From: Planctomycetota bacterium
Lineage (GTDB): Bacteria > Planctomycetota > UBA1135 > UBA2386
Direction of reading: 5' to 3'
DNA length: 64,000 nt
NCBI GenBank assembly: GCA_016794035.1
Contig: JAEUHS010000068.1
Span: 1 to 64,000, forward strand
Shown: positions 42,863-52,096 of the stretch, one piece after another
How positions within the stretch are numbered: position 1 is the first letter of the stretch
Layout of the letters: each line of letters begins with the position of its first letter
Notes under the pieces: model-generated
The model's input: the letters and a program-made list of their open reading frames with translations, nothing else
Database searches by the model: none
Told to the model about the DNA's origin: nothing
Program-made: the position numbers and the translations under genes

Positions 42863-44040
42863 TCGGCGTTGATCTGCACGTAGGCCGCGGTGAGGTCGCA
42901 GGTCCAGACGTCGGCGTTGGCAGTGCCGATGGTGAGGTCGATGCCGAGCACGACTTCGCGTTCTTCGCTGAGATGGCGATGGGCCGCGGGTTCGTTGCCG
43001 GGCAGCGGCTTGCCGCCGGCGAACACGTCGGTGCTGCCGATCCAGACCCGGCAGGACTCGCTCGGGAACGCCACGCCGGCGCGGGCCGCGGCCGACAGGA
43101 TGCGCCCCCAGTTCGGGTCGCGTCCGGCGATCGCGGTCTTGACCAGCGGGCTGGTCGCGATCGTGCGGCCGACGTGCACCGCCTGCTCCTCGGTCGTGGC
43201 GCCGCGCACCTGCACCGTGACCAGCCGCGTCGCGCCTTCGCCGTCCGCGGCGATCTGCCGCGCCAGGCGCGAGCCGATCCGGGTCAACGCCGTCTCGACC
43301 TCGCCGGCGTCGGCCGCGGTCCGGCCGCTGGCCAGCAGCAGCAGCGTGTCGTTCGGGGACGTGTCGCCGTCGATCGTCAGCCGGTGGAAGCTGCGGTCCG
43401 CGACCCGTCGCAGCAACGCCTCCATGGTGCCGGCCGCGCCGGTGCGCGCGTCGGTCAGCAGGAACGCGAGCATCGTCGCCATGTCGGGGTGGATCATGCC
43501 CGCACCCTTGGCGAACCCGGTGGCCTCCGCCTGCGCGAGGTGCCAGTGGGCGACCTTCGCATGGGTGTCCGTGGTCATGATCGCCCGCGCGAACTCGATG
43601 CCGCGGTCGGCCGATGCGCGCGCCAGCAGTGCATCGAGGTGCGACACGATGCGGTCCGTCGGCAGCGGCGCGCCGATCGGCCCGGTGCTCGCCATCAACA
43701 CCTGTTCGGTCGGGCAGCGCAGGCGCGTCGCCAGCTCGCGACAGCAGGCGCGCGCATCCTCGACGCCCTGACGGCCGGTCGCGCAGTTGGCGTTGCGGGC
43801 ATTGACCAGCACGGCGCGCACCATGCCGTTGCTGCGCGCCAGGTGATCGCGGCAGACCTCGATGTGGGCGCCGAGCAGTCGGCTCCGGGTGAACACCGCC
43901 GCCGCCTCGACGGGCTGGTCCGCGAGCAGGATGCCGAGATCCGGATCGCCGTTCTTCTTCAGTCCACAATGCACCCCGCCGGCCCGGAATCCCGGCGGCA
44001 AGGGCACCTGATCGGGCACCGGTGCTGCGAACGCGCTCAT
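42850..44040 (-). CDS. argJ: Bifunctional ArgJ (ornithine acetyltransferase)
   Basis: The protein has 396 residues. ArgJ moves the acetyl group from N-acetylornithine to glutamate, so closing the cyclic arginine pathway. The enzyme cleaves itself before Thr189 in 'HPDMATM'; that Thr becomes the nucleophile. Further landmarks are 'VLVNARNANCATGRQG' (76-92), 'STGPIG' at 118-123 and the C-terminal 'TCDLTAAYVQINADYRT'. With a NAGS gene in the arg operon, ArgJ may be monofunctional. The ATG at 44040 is preceded by TAAGGT (44050-44055 region) that could be a -10. It is ~7.5 kb from argR and carries no visible ARG box. Confidence 0.93.
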   Translation of the reverse strand: MSAFAAPVPDQVPLPPGFRAGGVHCGLKKNGDPDLGILLADQPVEAAAVFTRSRLLGAHIEVCRDHLARSNGMVRAVLVNARNANCATGRQGVEDARACCRELATRLRCPTEQVLMASTGPIGAPLPTDRIVSHLDALLARASADRGIEFARAIMTTDTHAKVAHWHLAQAEATGFAKGAGMIHPDMATMLAFLLTDARTGAAGTMEALLRRVADRSFHRLTIDGDTSPNDTLLLLASGRTAADAGEVETALTRIGSRLARQIAADGEGATRLVTVQVRGATTEEQAVHVGRTIATSPLVKTAIAGRDPNWGRILSAAARAGVAFPSESCRVWIGSTDVFAGGKPLPGNEPAAHRHLSEEREVVLGIDLTIGTANADVWTCDLTAAYVQINADYRT

Positions 44041-44142
44041 GCCTGCGCGACCTTACCGCGTCACCGCCGGCGCACGGCAACACGAGGCGGCAATCTCTCG
44101 CGGACCGGGCCAGCTGCCACCGGGCCAGCCGGCGGCCACAGG

Positions 44143-47100
44143 TCAGAAGCGGAACGGCAACCGCAGGAAGTGCAGCTCCGGCCGCGGCGAGGTCGGGCTG
44201 AGCGACGGGGCGGTGCTGTTGTTCTGGTAGGTGAGGTCGAACGTCACGTCGTACTGCACGTAGCGCGGGGCACCGTTGCCCGGGGCGGCGATCCAGTCGA
44301 GGAAACCCGGCTCGTTCAGGTCGTAGACGAACTTCTGGGCGTCGCTCGGATAGCGCTTGGTGGGGTCCGTGCTCTTCGGATCCTGGTGGAAGGCGAAGCC
44401 GATGCGGACGTTGGCGTTCGGGAACAGGGCGTTGTCGCTGAGCCGCCGGTAGGTCGGACCCAGCCCCTCGGCGCCGTTGGTCACGATCTGGAAGAACTTG
44501 GCGACGATGCGCAGCTGCTTGGCATCGGTCGGCAGCACGCCGACACCCGGATCGAGCAGCAGCTCGCCGGCGGTGTGGCTGACGATGCGGAAGCTGCCGA
44601 CGACCGAGCCGCCGGTGTTCAGCAGCTCGGCTTCGTACTGCACGAAGCGGTTGGCCACGGGCAGCGCCGCGCCGGTCAGCGTGGCCCGGTAGGCCGGCAC
44701 GCCGAGGTAGCTCGCGTCGGCGGCGACGCCGGCCAGGTTCACCGGCCCGAACACGACCGGATAGTCGATGGCGACGCTGGCGCCGACCTCGCGGTAGCTG
44801 ACGTAGCCGGCGTTGGCGTCGGCCGCGCCCGTGCCCGGCACGATGCCGGCGAACTCATAGGTCGGGCCGGTGGGAGCGCCGACGATGCCGGCGGGCAGAC
44901 CGTCGGGCGCGCCGATCTCGCGGCGCTTGCTGACGCCGGTGTCGATCCACTTCGAGCGCAGGCGCGACTTGGCGCTGAACGGCACCGGCAGCAGCACCGG
45001 CGACGGGCGGATGTCGCCCTCGTTGTCGGTGATGCCGGTCGGGTTGTTGAAGTCGTCGACGAACTGGCCGGCAGCATTCGGGAAGCCGCGCCACGCCAGC
45101 AGCGCCTGCTTCTCGGCCGGCGTCATCGCGACGACGGAGCCGTTCGCCAGGGTCTTCAGCAGCGTGATCTTGTCGTCGAGGCGCGTATTGGTGCCGTCGC
45201 TGTTGTCGCCGGGCGGCACCATCAGCTGCACCAGGCCCATGCCGCCGAATCCGCCGAGCGGATCGAGGTCGTAGGTGGTGCCGGACAGCATCGTCGAGCC
45301 GCTGGCCGGGTACTTGCTGGTGATCAGCACCGAGCCGAACGTGCCGGTCGTGGTCACGCCGCCGTCGGCGGACAGCGAGAAGTCGTAGTCGTTCTGGCCG
45401 ACCGATGGCACGCCGGGCGTCGGGCCGTAGGCGTAGCGGTTCGCGGCCGCCGAGCCGTGCGCGTAGAGCACGATCTCGGTCGCCGACATCAGCACGATCA
45501 TGCCGCCGGCACCGGCACCGCCACCGCCCGCTTCGCCGCAGGCGCCGGCCTGCTCGCCGCCGCCGCCGTAGCCGCCATCGGCGACGATCCTGCCGCTCGC
45601 GGTGACCGTGATCGTGCCGAGCGCCTTGACGATCAGCACACCGCCGCCGCCGCCGCCGCCGCCGCCGCTGTAGTCGTTCTTCGGGTCGGGCGAGGTCAGG
45701 CTGCAGCTGAAGTTCGGCGACGTGTCGCCGCCGCCGCCGCCGCCACCGCCGCCGAGCGGGATCGACAGCTCGCCGGTGATGCGCAGGCTGCCGGCCGAGC
45801 CGAAGCGGATGCCACTGCCCCAGAAGTTGTTGTCGACGCGGCTGTCGGTGAACACGAGGTCGCCGGGTTCACCGCCGGTCAGGAACGCGGTGCGCGAACC
45901 CGAGTCGCCGCTGCAGCCCGCACCGCCGTAGCCACGCACCTGCTGGAAGCGCGTGTTGGCCGTCGGTGGCACGTTCGGGTTGATGGTGCCAGGGGGGATG
46001 TTGCGGTAGCTGGGGTCGCCTTGCGTGGACAGGGTGCCGCCGCCACCACCGGAGCCGCCGCCGCTGCCGTCGTAGCCGCTGCCGGTGTAGCAGCCCGACG
46101 TGCAGGCGAGGTAGCCACCGCGGCCGCCCTTGCCGGGCACCTGCAGCGGCCCGCGACCGGTGCCGCCGCGCAGATCGCGCAGGGTGGCGCTCGGCGTGCC
46201 GTCGCCGCCGTTGCCGCCGCCGCAGACGCCGATACCACCCGCCTTGGCGAAGTTCGCCGCCTGCAGGGTATCGACGCGCGCGCCGTTGCCGCCGCGCACG
46301 CTCAGCGTGCCCTCGACGGTGAAGTCGCCGCTGCAGAGCCAGATCATCGGGTTGGGACCCGTGCCCTGGACGTTGACGCCGCTGGGGATCCTGACGTTCT
46401 TGAAGTTGAACACGCCGCCGGACACCGTGAACGGCAGGCCGGACTTCGGCGTGATTTGCGTGAAGGCGGTGTTGAGCACGACCTCGGACGCCGTCGGCTC
46501 GTACTCGAGGCTGGTCGGGTTGCCTTCGAAGGCGAAGCCGGCGCGCACGAAGCCGTCCTGGACGTCCGCCTGCGCCTCGGGGAACGCCGCGCCGAAGTCG
46601 ATCGTGTCGGTGGTGGCGAAGTCCTCGGCGATGCCGTTCCACTGCGGCGCGTAGGACGCGTCGGTCTTGAAGGTGCCGAACACCTCGTTGTACGAGAAGC
46701 TGGCGACGTTCGACTCACCCGAGATGTCCTCGAGCGTGTTCTTGACGATGACGCGCACGGTGGCGTTGTTGGGCAGCACGCCGATCGGGCGCAGGGCCAC
46801 GACGGAACCGTTGAGGTCGTTCTGTTCCAGCGCGACGTCGGCGGGGATCCAGGTGTAGACGCCGGCGCCGATCGCGGGGTTCTCGTACTCGAGGTAGATG
46901 CGGCCGCGCTTGCTCTCGTCGCGCACCAGCGGGTTGTTGTCCAGGTTGACCGGCACGTTGACGTCGCTCGGGTTCAACGCCTGGTCGAAGTGCAGTCGCA
47001 CCTCGAGCGGCGGCGCGCCGAACAGGTTCAGCGGCACGTTGCCGAGGTCGGTCGCGGTGCTGACCTCGAGCGCCGTGCGGGTCGGGCCGCCGGACTTCGG

Positions 47101-47643
47101 GTTGCGGAACAGCTGCGCGGGCTGCGTGCCCTCGGTGGTGCCGAAGCGGAACGTGACCGGCTGGCGCAGGGCGCGGCCGTTGCGGTCGCGCAGCACGGTG
47201 CCGTTCTGCGCCTGGCCGCCGACGAGCTGTACCAGGTAGGTGCGCCCCGCGCGCAGGCCGCCGTTGGTGTAGTCGTTGTCGGTGGCATACCGCGGCACGA
47301 ACTGCAGCCGGCGGCCGACCGCGGTGTCGCCGGGGCTGGTGGCGAGCTGGAAGCTGCCGCTGACGAGTTCGCTGTTCGGGATGCCCTGCTGGTCGAGCGC
47401 CTGGAAGCTGACCGTCGTCAGGTTCGCCGAGTCGAGGTCGACCGGCGTACTGAAGTCGATGCTGATCGCGTCGTTGAGGTAGATGCGACCGCCGTTGGTC
47501 GGCGTCGTGTTCAGCACGACGAAGTCGCCGCTGGTGTTCACCTCGCCGACGGGGCCGCCGCCGCCGCCGCTGCTGCCGGAACAGGCGGCGAGGGCCGCGA
47601 ACGCCGCAAGAGCCAACAGGCCAGATGGTTCAACGTGCTTCAT
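44143..47643 (-). CDS. Giant glycine-rich surface lipoprotein, third family member
   Basis: The protein has 1166 residues. The lipobox ends 'AALAAC' (C21), followed by a Gly linker. Two or three Ig-like domains occupy ~35-390 ('ISIDFSTPVDLDSANLTTVSF', 'VRLHFDQALNPSDVNVPVN'). Residues ~460-860 hold glycine runs of up to ten alternating with strands ('LRITGELSIPL', 'VLIVKALGTITVTASGRIVA', 'SATEIVLYA'), the same solenoid pattern as the two lipoproteins at 7.2-12.7 kb. The N-terminal Cys cluster of those two is absent. The C-terminal ~280 residues form a non-repeat beta-rich domain. The frame is open upstream to 47811; I start at the signal peptide. It stands alone. Confidence 0.85.
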   Translation of the reverse strand: MKHVEPSGLLALAAFAALAACSGSSGGGGGPVGEVNTSGDFVVLNTTPTNGGRIYLNDAISIDFSTPVDLDSANLTTVSFQALDQQGIPNSELVSGSFQLATSPGDTAVGRRLQFVPRYATDNDYTNGGLRAGRTYLVQLVGGQAQNGTVLRDRNGRALRQPVTFRFGTTEGTQPAQLFRNPKSGGPTRTALEVSTATDLGNVPLNLFGAPPLEVRLHFDQALNPSDVNVPVNLDNNPLVRDESKRGRIYLEYENPAIGAGVYTWIPADVALEQNDLNGSVVALRPIGVLPNNATVRVIVKNTLEDISGESNVASFSYNEVFGTFKTDASYAPQWNGIAEDFATTDTIDFGAAFPEAQADVQDGFVRAGFAFEGNPTSLEYEPTASEVVLNTAFTQITPKSGLPFTVSGGVFNFKNVRIPSGVNVQGTGPNPMIWLCSGDFTVEGTLSVRGGNGARVDTLQAANFAKAGGIGVCGGGNGGDGTPSATLRDLRGGTGRGPLQVPGKGGRGGYLACTSGCYTGSGYDGSGGGSGGGGGTLSTQGDPSYRNIPPGTINPNVPPTANTRFQQVRGYGGAGCSGDSGSRTAFLTGGEPGDLVFTDSRVDNNFWGSGIRFGSAGSLRITGELSIPLGGGGGGGGGDTSPNFSCSLTSPDPKNDYSGGGGGGGGGVLIVKALGTITVTASGRIVADGGYGGGGEQAGACGEAGGGGAGAGGMIVLMSATEIVLYAHGSAAANRYAYGPTPGVPSVGQNDYDFSLSADGGVTTTGTFGSVLITSKYPASGSTMLSGTTYDLDPLGGFGGMGLVQLMVPPGDNSDGTNTRLDDKITLLKTLANGSVVAMTPAEKQALLAWRGFPNAAGQFVDDFNNPTGITDNEGDIRPSPVLLPVPFSAKSRLRSKWIDTGVSKRREIGAPDGLPAGIVGAPTGPTYEFAGIVPGTGAADANAGYVSYREVGASVAIDYPVVFGPVNLAGVAADASYLGVPAYRATLTGAALPVANRFVQYEAELLNTGGSVVGSFRIVSHTAGELLLDPGVGVLPTDAKQLRIVAKFFQIVTNGAEGLGPTYRRLSDNALFPNANVRIGFAFHQDPKSTDPTKRYPSDAQKFVYDLNEPGFLDWIAAPGNGAPRYVQYDVTFDLTYQNNSTAPSLSPTSPRPELHFLRLPFRF

Positions 47644-47890
47644 GGCGTACCGGAAGACTACAGTATCCCGGGCGGGGGCTCGGGGGAGACTCGGAGGAGG
47701 GGACGGCGGCATTAGTCCGCGCGCGACCGGGGCGTAACAGGCAAGGGGCGGGGGCGGGGCCCGGCGCGGAGCCGATGGCACCGATTGTGTAGCCCGGGCC
47801 GGCCCCGTCAAGGCAGTGCCGGGAGGATGCCGACCGGGTGCCCCGAACCGGGGCGCGAAGTCCGCCTTGCCACCGTGGGGCCGGGGGCGG
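47644..47890. other. Intergenic region, 247 nt, GC-rich
   Basis: This gap lies between the third glycine-rich lipoprotein gene and the end of the arginine operon, both on the minus strand. It must hold the lipoprotein promoter. A TACTGT on the minus strand (47660-47665) is a weak -10 candidate. There are several G-runs, but no RNA gene or repeat that I can support. Confidence 0.35.
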
Positions 47891-48481
47891 TCAGGCCTGC
47901 CGCGTCGGCTTCAGACCGGCGGGGGCGACGAAGCCGGGGGTGCGCTGCGGCAGCGGCATCGCCCGCTGCGGCTTGCCGAACAGGCTGGCCGGCGACGCCT
48001 TCGGGTCGAGCACGCGCGTCATCGCGATCTCGTCGCAGGCGAGGAACTTCGGGCAGTGGCGGCAATCGTTGAACACCTTGTGGGGCAGCGCCTCGTGCTG
48101 GCACACCGAGAAGCCCATCTTGGCGAAGAAGCCCGGCACGTAGGTGAACGCGAACAGGCGCGGGATGCCGAGCCGGCGCGCATCGGCGACCAGCGCGTCG
48201 ACCAGGATGCGGCCGATGCCGTGCTTCTGCATCGCCGGCTGTACCGCCAGCGACCGCACTTCGGCGATGTCGGTCCAGGTCACCGCCAGCGCGCCGCAGC
48301 CGGCGAACTGGCCGTCGACCTCGGCCAGGAAGAAGTCGCGGATGTTCTCGATCACCGATGCCGGGGAGCGCGGCAGCATCACCTGCTGCACCGCCAGCTC
48401 GTTGACCAGCGTCATGATCGCCTTGGCGTCCGCGACCCGCGCCGGGCGCACCACGGCCTTGCCCGTCGGTTCATTGCTCAT
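47891..48481 (-). CDS. argA: Short N-acetylglutamate synthase (GNAT)
   Basis: The protein has 196 residues. It is a GNAT acetyltransferase: 'VVRPARVADAKAIMTLVNEL', the acetyl-CoA loop 'VQPAMQKHGIGRILV' and 'FAFTYVPGFFAKMGF'. The Cys-rich segment 'FNDCRHCPKFLACDEIAMT' is typical of short NAGS-type proteins that acetylate glutamate in lineages lacking the long kinase-fused ArgA. This is the first step of arginine synthesis. The ATG lies 11 nt inside argH, so it is the last gene of the arginine operon. Its C-terminal ~35 residues are Pro-rich and of unclear use. Confidence 0.85.
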   Translation of the reverse strand: MSNEPTGKAVVRPARVADAKAIMTLVNELAVQQVMLPRSPASVIENIRDFFLAEVDGQFAGCGALAVTWTDIAEVRSLAVQPAMQKHGIGRILVDALVADARRLGIPRLFAFTYVPGFFAKMGFSVCQHEALPHKVFNDCRHCPKFLACDEIAMTRVLDPKASPASLFGKPQRAMPLPQRTPGFVAPAGLKPTRQA

Positions 48482-49925
48482 CGTCGTCTCCGTTGGCGCC
48501 GTCGAGGTCGCCGTCGATCGCCGCGGTCCAGGCGTCCAGTTCGTCGCGCCAGTGAGCCGCCTCGCGGCGCACGCGCTCCGGCGCGGTGCCGCCGATGTTG
48601 TTGCGCCGGTCGAGGACCGCGCGCACCGCCAGCGCGGCCCGCAGGTCGACGTCGAGTTGGGGCAGCAGCCGCCGCTGCTCGTCGGGCGGCAGGTCCTGCA
48701 GCTCGACGCCGAGTTCGACCGCGCGGTTGACGGCCCGGCCGACGATCCCGTGCGCGTCGCGGAACGCCACGCCGGCCGCGACCAGCAGATCGGCGAGGTC
48801 GGTGGCGTTCTGGTAGCCGCGTCCGGCCTCGATCGCGCAACGCTCGAGGTCGAACGTCGCATGGCGCACGGCCAGGGCCGCGACCTGCAGGCAGCTGGCG
48901 GTCTCCTGCATCGCCGGCAGCAGCGTCGCCTTGTCGGTCTGCAGATCGCGGTTGTAGGCCATCGGCAGGCCCTTGACGGTGGCCAGCAGCGCCATCAGCG
49001 CGCCCTGCACGCGGCCGGCGTGGCCGCGCACCAGTTCCATCGCGTCGGGGTTGCGCTTCTGCGGCATCAGGCTGGAGCCGGTCGACACGGCGTCGCCGAA
49101 CGTCACGAAGCCGGCCTCGTAGGAGGCGAAGAACACGTAGTCCTCGGCGAGCCGCGACACGTGCGTGCACGCCATCGCGCAGGCGAACGCCAGCTCGCAG
49201 AGGTGGTCGCGCGCGCTGGTCGCATCGAGGCTGTTGCGCGTCGGGCCGCCGGCGAAGTCGAGATCCTCGGCCAGCGCCTCGCGGTCGACCGGCACCGCCG
49301 TTCCGGCCAGGGCGCCGCTGCCGAGCGGGCACTGGTCGAGGCGCCGGAAGGCGTCGAGCAGGCGCTCGCGGTCGCGGCCCAGGGCCTCGGTGTGCGCCAG
49401 CGCATGGTGGCCGATCGTGATCGGCTGGGCGCGCTGCAGGTGCGTGTAGCCCGGCATCGGCGCGTCCCAATGGGCCTCGGCCTTCTCGACCAGGCTCGTG
49501 CACAGGTTGCGCAGGCCCTCGAGGCAGTCGTGGATGCACTCGCGCAGGTGCAGGCGCAGGTCGGTGGCGACCTGGTCGTTGCGCGAGCGGCCGGTGTGCA
49601 GGCGCTTGCCGAGTTCGCCGCAGCGGGCGACCAGTTCGCGCTCGACCAGGCTGTGCACGTCCTCGGCGTCGTCGTGCTCGGGCAGGCCGTGTTCGAGCCA
49701 GTGTTCGGCGAGGTCCTCGATCGCGTCCTGCACCAGCTCGAGCTCTTCGGCCGTGAACACACCCGCCGCCGCCAGCGCCGCGCTCCAGGCGCGGTTCGTC
49801 TCCAGATCGGCGAACGCCATCACGTGGTCGATCGGCAGGCTCTGCTGGAACTGGGCGAAGCCGGGGTCGAGCCGGCCCTGGAAACGCCCGCCCCACATCT
49901 GGCCGCCGTTGCCTTCAGCGGTCAC
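48471..49925 (-). CDS. argH: Argininosuccinate lyase
   Basis: The protein has 484 residues. It splits argininosuccinate into arginine and fumarate, the last step of the pathway. The fumarase/aspartase signature GSSLMPQKRNP is present in the middle, and 'LHTGRSRNDQVATDLRL', 'GYTHLQRAQP' and 'SGALAGTAVPVDRE' match ArgH. The start is GTG at 49925, overlapping the argG stop by 4 nt; the 'QMWGGRF' start is that of the family. It runs ~20 residues longer than Escherichia coli ArgH because of an acidic C-terminal tail. Confidence 0.95.
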   Translation of the reverse strand: MTAEGNGGQMWGGRFQGRLDPGFAQFQQSLPIDHVMAFADLETNRAWSAALAAAGVFTAEELELVQDAIEDLAEHWLEHGLPEHDDAEDVHSLVERELVARCGELGKRLHTGRSRNDQVATDLRLHLRECIHDCLEGLRNLCTSLVEKAEAHWDAPMPGYTHLQRAQPITIGHHALAHTEALGRDRERLLDAFRRLDQCPLGSGALAGTAVPVDREALAEDLDFAGGPTRNSLDATSARDHLCELAFACAMACTHVSRLAEDYVFFASYEAGFVTFGDAVSTGSSLMPQKRNPDAMELVRGHAGRVQGALMALLATVKGLPMAYNRDLQTDKATLLPAMQETASCLQVAALAVRHATFDLERCAIEAGRGYQNATDLADLLVAAGVAFRDAHGIVGRAVNRAVELGVELQDLPPDEQRRLLPQLDVDLRAALAVRAVLDRRNNIGGTAPERVRREAAHWRDELDAWTAAIDGDLDGANGDDDEQ

Positions 49926-51130
49926 GCGTCGGCCCCTTGCACGCGGGCGGCGACGGCGCCGGGCAGCCCGTAGAGCTTGACGAAGCCGTAGCTGTCGGCG
50001 TGGTCGAACGCCGCGCTCGGGCCGAACGTCGCCAGGTCCTCGGAGTAGAGGCTGTGCGGCGAGGTCGCGGCGACGGCGGTCGCGGTGCCCTTGCACAGCC
50101 GCACGCGCACGGTGCCGGTGACGGGCCGCGTCGCCGTGGCGAACAGCGCGTCGAGCGCGCGGCGCGCCGGATGGAACCAGCGACCGGTGTAGACGAGGTC
50201 GGCGTAGTCGGGCACCAGCCGTTCGCAGAGGCGCAGCGTGTCGCGTTCCAGCGTCAGCGCGCGCAGCGTGCGCGCGGCCTCGAGCACGATCGTGCCGCCG
50301 GGCGTCTCGTAGACGCCGCGCGACTTCATGCCGACCAGGCGGTTCTCGCAGATGTCGACGCGGCCGACGCCGTGCTGGCCGCCGAGGTCGTTGAGTCGCG
50401 CCAGCAGCGCTTCGGGCGCCAGCTGCCTGCCGTCCAGGCCGGTCGGCACGCCGTGCGCGAAGTCGAGCGACAGCTCCAGCGGTTCGTCGGGCGCGCGGCG
50501 CGGATCGGTGGTCAGCATCCAGACGTCGTCGGGCGGCGCGTTCGCCGGCGACTCGAGCGCGCCGCCCTCGTGGCTGATGTGCCACAGGTTGCGATCGCGC
50601 GAGTAGATCTTGGTGCGCGACGCGGTGACCTGGATGCCGTGCCGGTCGGCGTAGTCGAGCGCGTCCTCGCGGCTCTGGATGTCCCAGTCGCGCCACGGCG
50701 CGATCACTTCGAGGTCGGGCGCCAGCGCCTGGTAGGCCAGCTCGAACCGCACCTGGTCGTTGCCCTTGCCGGTGCAGCCGTGGGCCACCGCGGTGGCGCC
50801 GATCGCCTTCGCGTAGTCGACCTGGCCGCGGGCCAGGATCGGCCGCGCCATGCTGGTGCCGAGCAGGTAGCGGCCCTCGTAGATCGCCAGCGCGCGCACG
50901 CACGGCCAGACGTAGTCGAGCAGCCACTCGCGGCGCAGGTCGTCGACGCGGCACGACGCCGCGCCCGACGCGCGTGCCTTCTGTTCCAGGCCGCGCAACT
51001 CGTCGTCGCCCTGGCCGATGTCGCCGCAGTAGGCGTGCACCTCGCAGTCGTGGTGCTCCTTCAGCCACGGCACGATGATCGACGTGTCGAGGCCGCCGGA
51101 GTACGCGAGCACGATCTTCTTCTTGGCCAT
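49922..51130 (-). CDS. argG: Argininosuccinate synthase
   Basis: The protein has 402 residues. It joins citrulline and aspartate at the cost of ATP to give argininosuccinate. The ATP-pyrophosphatase P-loop is SGGLDTS (11-17). 'AHGCTGKGNDQVRFE' (citrulline/aspartate site), 'EDALDYADRHGI' and 'GVYETPGG' follow. The ATG is preceded by a short 15-nt gap after argF, the longest junction in the operon. The end overlaps argH by 4 nt. Confidence 0.96.
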   Translation of the reverse strand: MAKKKIVLAYSGGLDTSIIVPWLKEHHDCEVHAYCGDIGQGDDELRGLEQKARASGAASCRVDDLRREWLLDYVWPCVRALAIYEGRYLLGTSMARPILARGQVDYAKAIGATAVAHGCTGKGNDQVRFELAYQALAPDLEVIAPWRDWDIQSREDALDYADRHGIQVTASRTKIYSRDRNLWHISHEGGALESPANAPPDDVWMLTTDPRRAPDEPLELSLDFAHGVPTGLDGRQLAPEALLARLNDLGGQHGVGRVDICENRLVGMKSRGVYETPGGTIVLEAARTLRALTLERDTLRLCERLVPDYADLVYTGRWFHPARRALDALFATATRPVTGTVRVRLCKGTATAVAATSPHSLYSEDLATFGPSAAFDHADSYGFVKLYGLPGAVAARVQGADA

Positions 51131-51145
51131 CTGGGTTCGTCCCGG

Positions 51146-52096
51146 TCAGCGGATCAGGTGGGTGAGCACGGCCTTCTGCACGTGCAGGCGGTTCTCGGCG
51201 ATGTCGTAGACGATGCTCTGCGGGCCATCCATGACCTCCTGCGTCACCTCCCAGCCGCGGTGCGCCGGCAGGCAGTGCAGGAACAGCGCGTCCTTCTCGG
51301 CGTGCGCCATCAGGTCCTCGTCGACCTGGTAGGCGGCGAACACGCCGTTGCGCTCCTCGATCTCGTCCTCCTGGCCCATGCTGGCCCAGACGTCGGTGTA
51401 GATCGCGTGTGCGCCTTCGACGGCGGCGTCGGGATCGTTGAGGATCGTCACCTCGGCGCCGGTCGCCGCCGCGGCCCGCATCGCCTCGTTGACGACGCGC
51501 GCGTTCGGCTCGTAGCCCTCCGGCGAGCAGACCCGGATGTTGGTGCCGAGCTTCACCGCGGTGTGGATCAGCGCGTGGCAGGTGTTGTTGCCGTCGCCGA
51601 CGAACGTCAGCGTGCGGCCGCGCACCGAGCCCCACTTCTCCGTCAGCGTGAAGAAGTCGGCCAGCGCCTGGCACGGGTGCACGAAGTCGGACAGGCCGTT
51701 GATCACCGGGATCTCGGCGTGCTGCGCGAGTTCCTCGAGCACCTTGTGCTTGAACGTGCGGGCGACGATCGCGTCGACCCAGCGTTCGAGGTTCTTGGCC
51801 ACGTCCTTGACCGACTCGCGCGAGCCGAGCCGCGCGTCGCGGTGGTCCATGAACACCACCGAGCCGCCGAGGTCCTGCATGCCGATGTCGAACGTGAAGC
51901 GCGTGCGCAGCGAGTCCTTCTCGAAGATCATCGCCAATCGCTTGTGCTTCAGCGTCTCGTCGTGCGCGTCGCGCGCGGCCTTCAGGATGCGCGTGGTCGC
52001 GAACAGGCGTTCGATGTCGTCGGCCGTCAGCTGCGAGGTGCAGAGCAGATCGGGAGCCGACAGCGGCGCGCGGTCGAGCGTGGGGGACTTCTTCAC
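51146..52096 (-). CDS. argF: Ornithine carbamoyltransferase
   Basis: The protein has 316 residues. It carbamoylates ornithine to citrulline. The carbamoyl-phosphate loop is S62-L-R-T-R66 in place of the commoner STRTR, HPCQ is at 140-143 and the ornithine loop HCLP is at 274-277. The GTG start overlaps the argD stop by 4 nt. Because acetylornithine rather than ornithine carbamoyltransferases exist in some bacteria, note that the 'DGNNTCHALIH' and HCLP loops match the ordinary enzyme. With ArgJ present the ordinary route is consistent. Confidence 0.94.
   Translation of the reverse strand: MKKSPTLDRAPLSAPDLLCTSQLTADDIERLFATTRILKAARDAHDETLKHKRLAMIFEKDSLRTRFTFDIGMQDLGGSVVFMDHRDARLGSRESVKDVAKNLERWVDAIVARTFKHKVLEELAQHAEIPVINGLSDFVHPCQALADFFTLTEKWGSVRGRTLTFVGDGNNTCHALIHTAVKLGTNIRVCSPEGYEPNARVVNEAMRAAAATGAEVTILNDPDAAVEGAHAIYTDVWASMGQEDEIEERNGVFAAYQVDEDLMAHAEKDALFLHCLPAHRGWEVTQEVMDGPQSIVYDIAENRLHVQKAVLTHLIR

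Noticed and set aside
44041..44142. ARG box upstream of argJ
   Set aside because: I looked for GCAT-n4-ATGC or TGAAT-like palindromes and found none in the 102-nt gap.
45650..45780. Runs of CCG/GCC repeats
   Set aside because: They encode the glycine runs of the lipoprotein on the minus strand, so they are coding and not a microsatellite or repeat element. Similar runs at 8990-9090 have the same explanation.
42487..47715. A 1742-codon open frame on the plus strand opposite argJ and the third lipoprotein
   Set aside because: It is a shadow of the high-GC minus-strand genes: composition is dominated by Arg, Asp, Val, Ala and Gly, with no domain, while the minus frames carry a lipobox, ArgJ motifs and Ig-like repeats.
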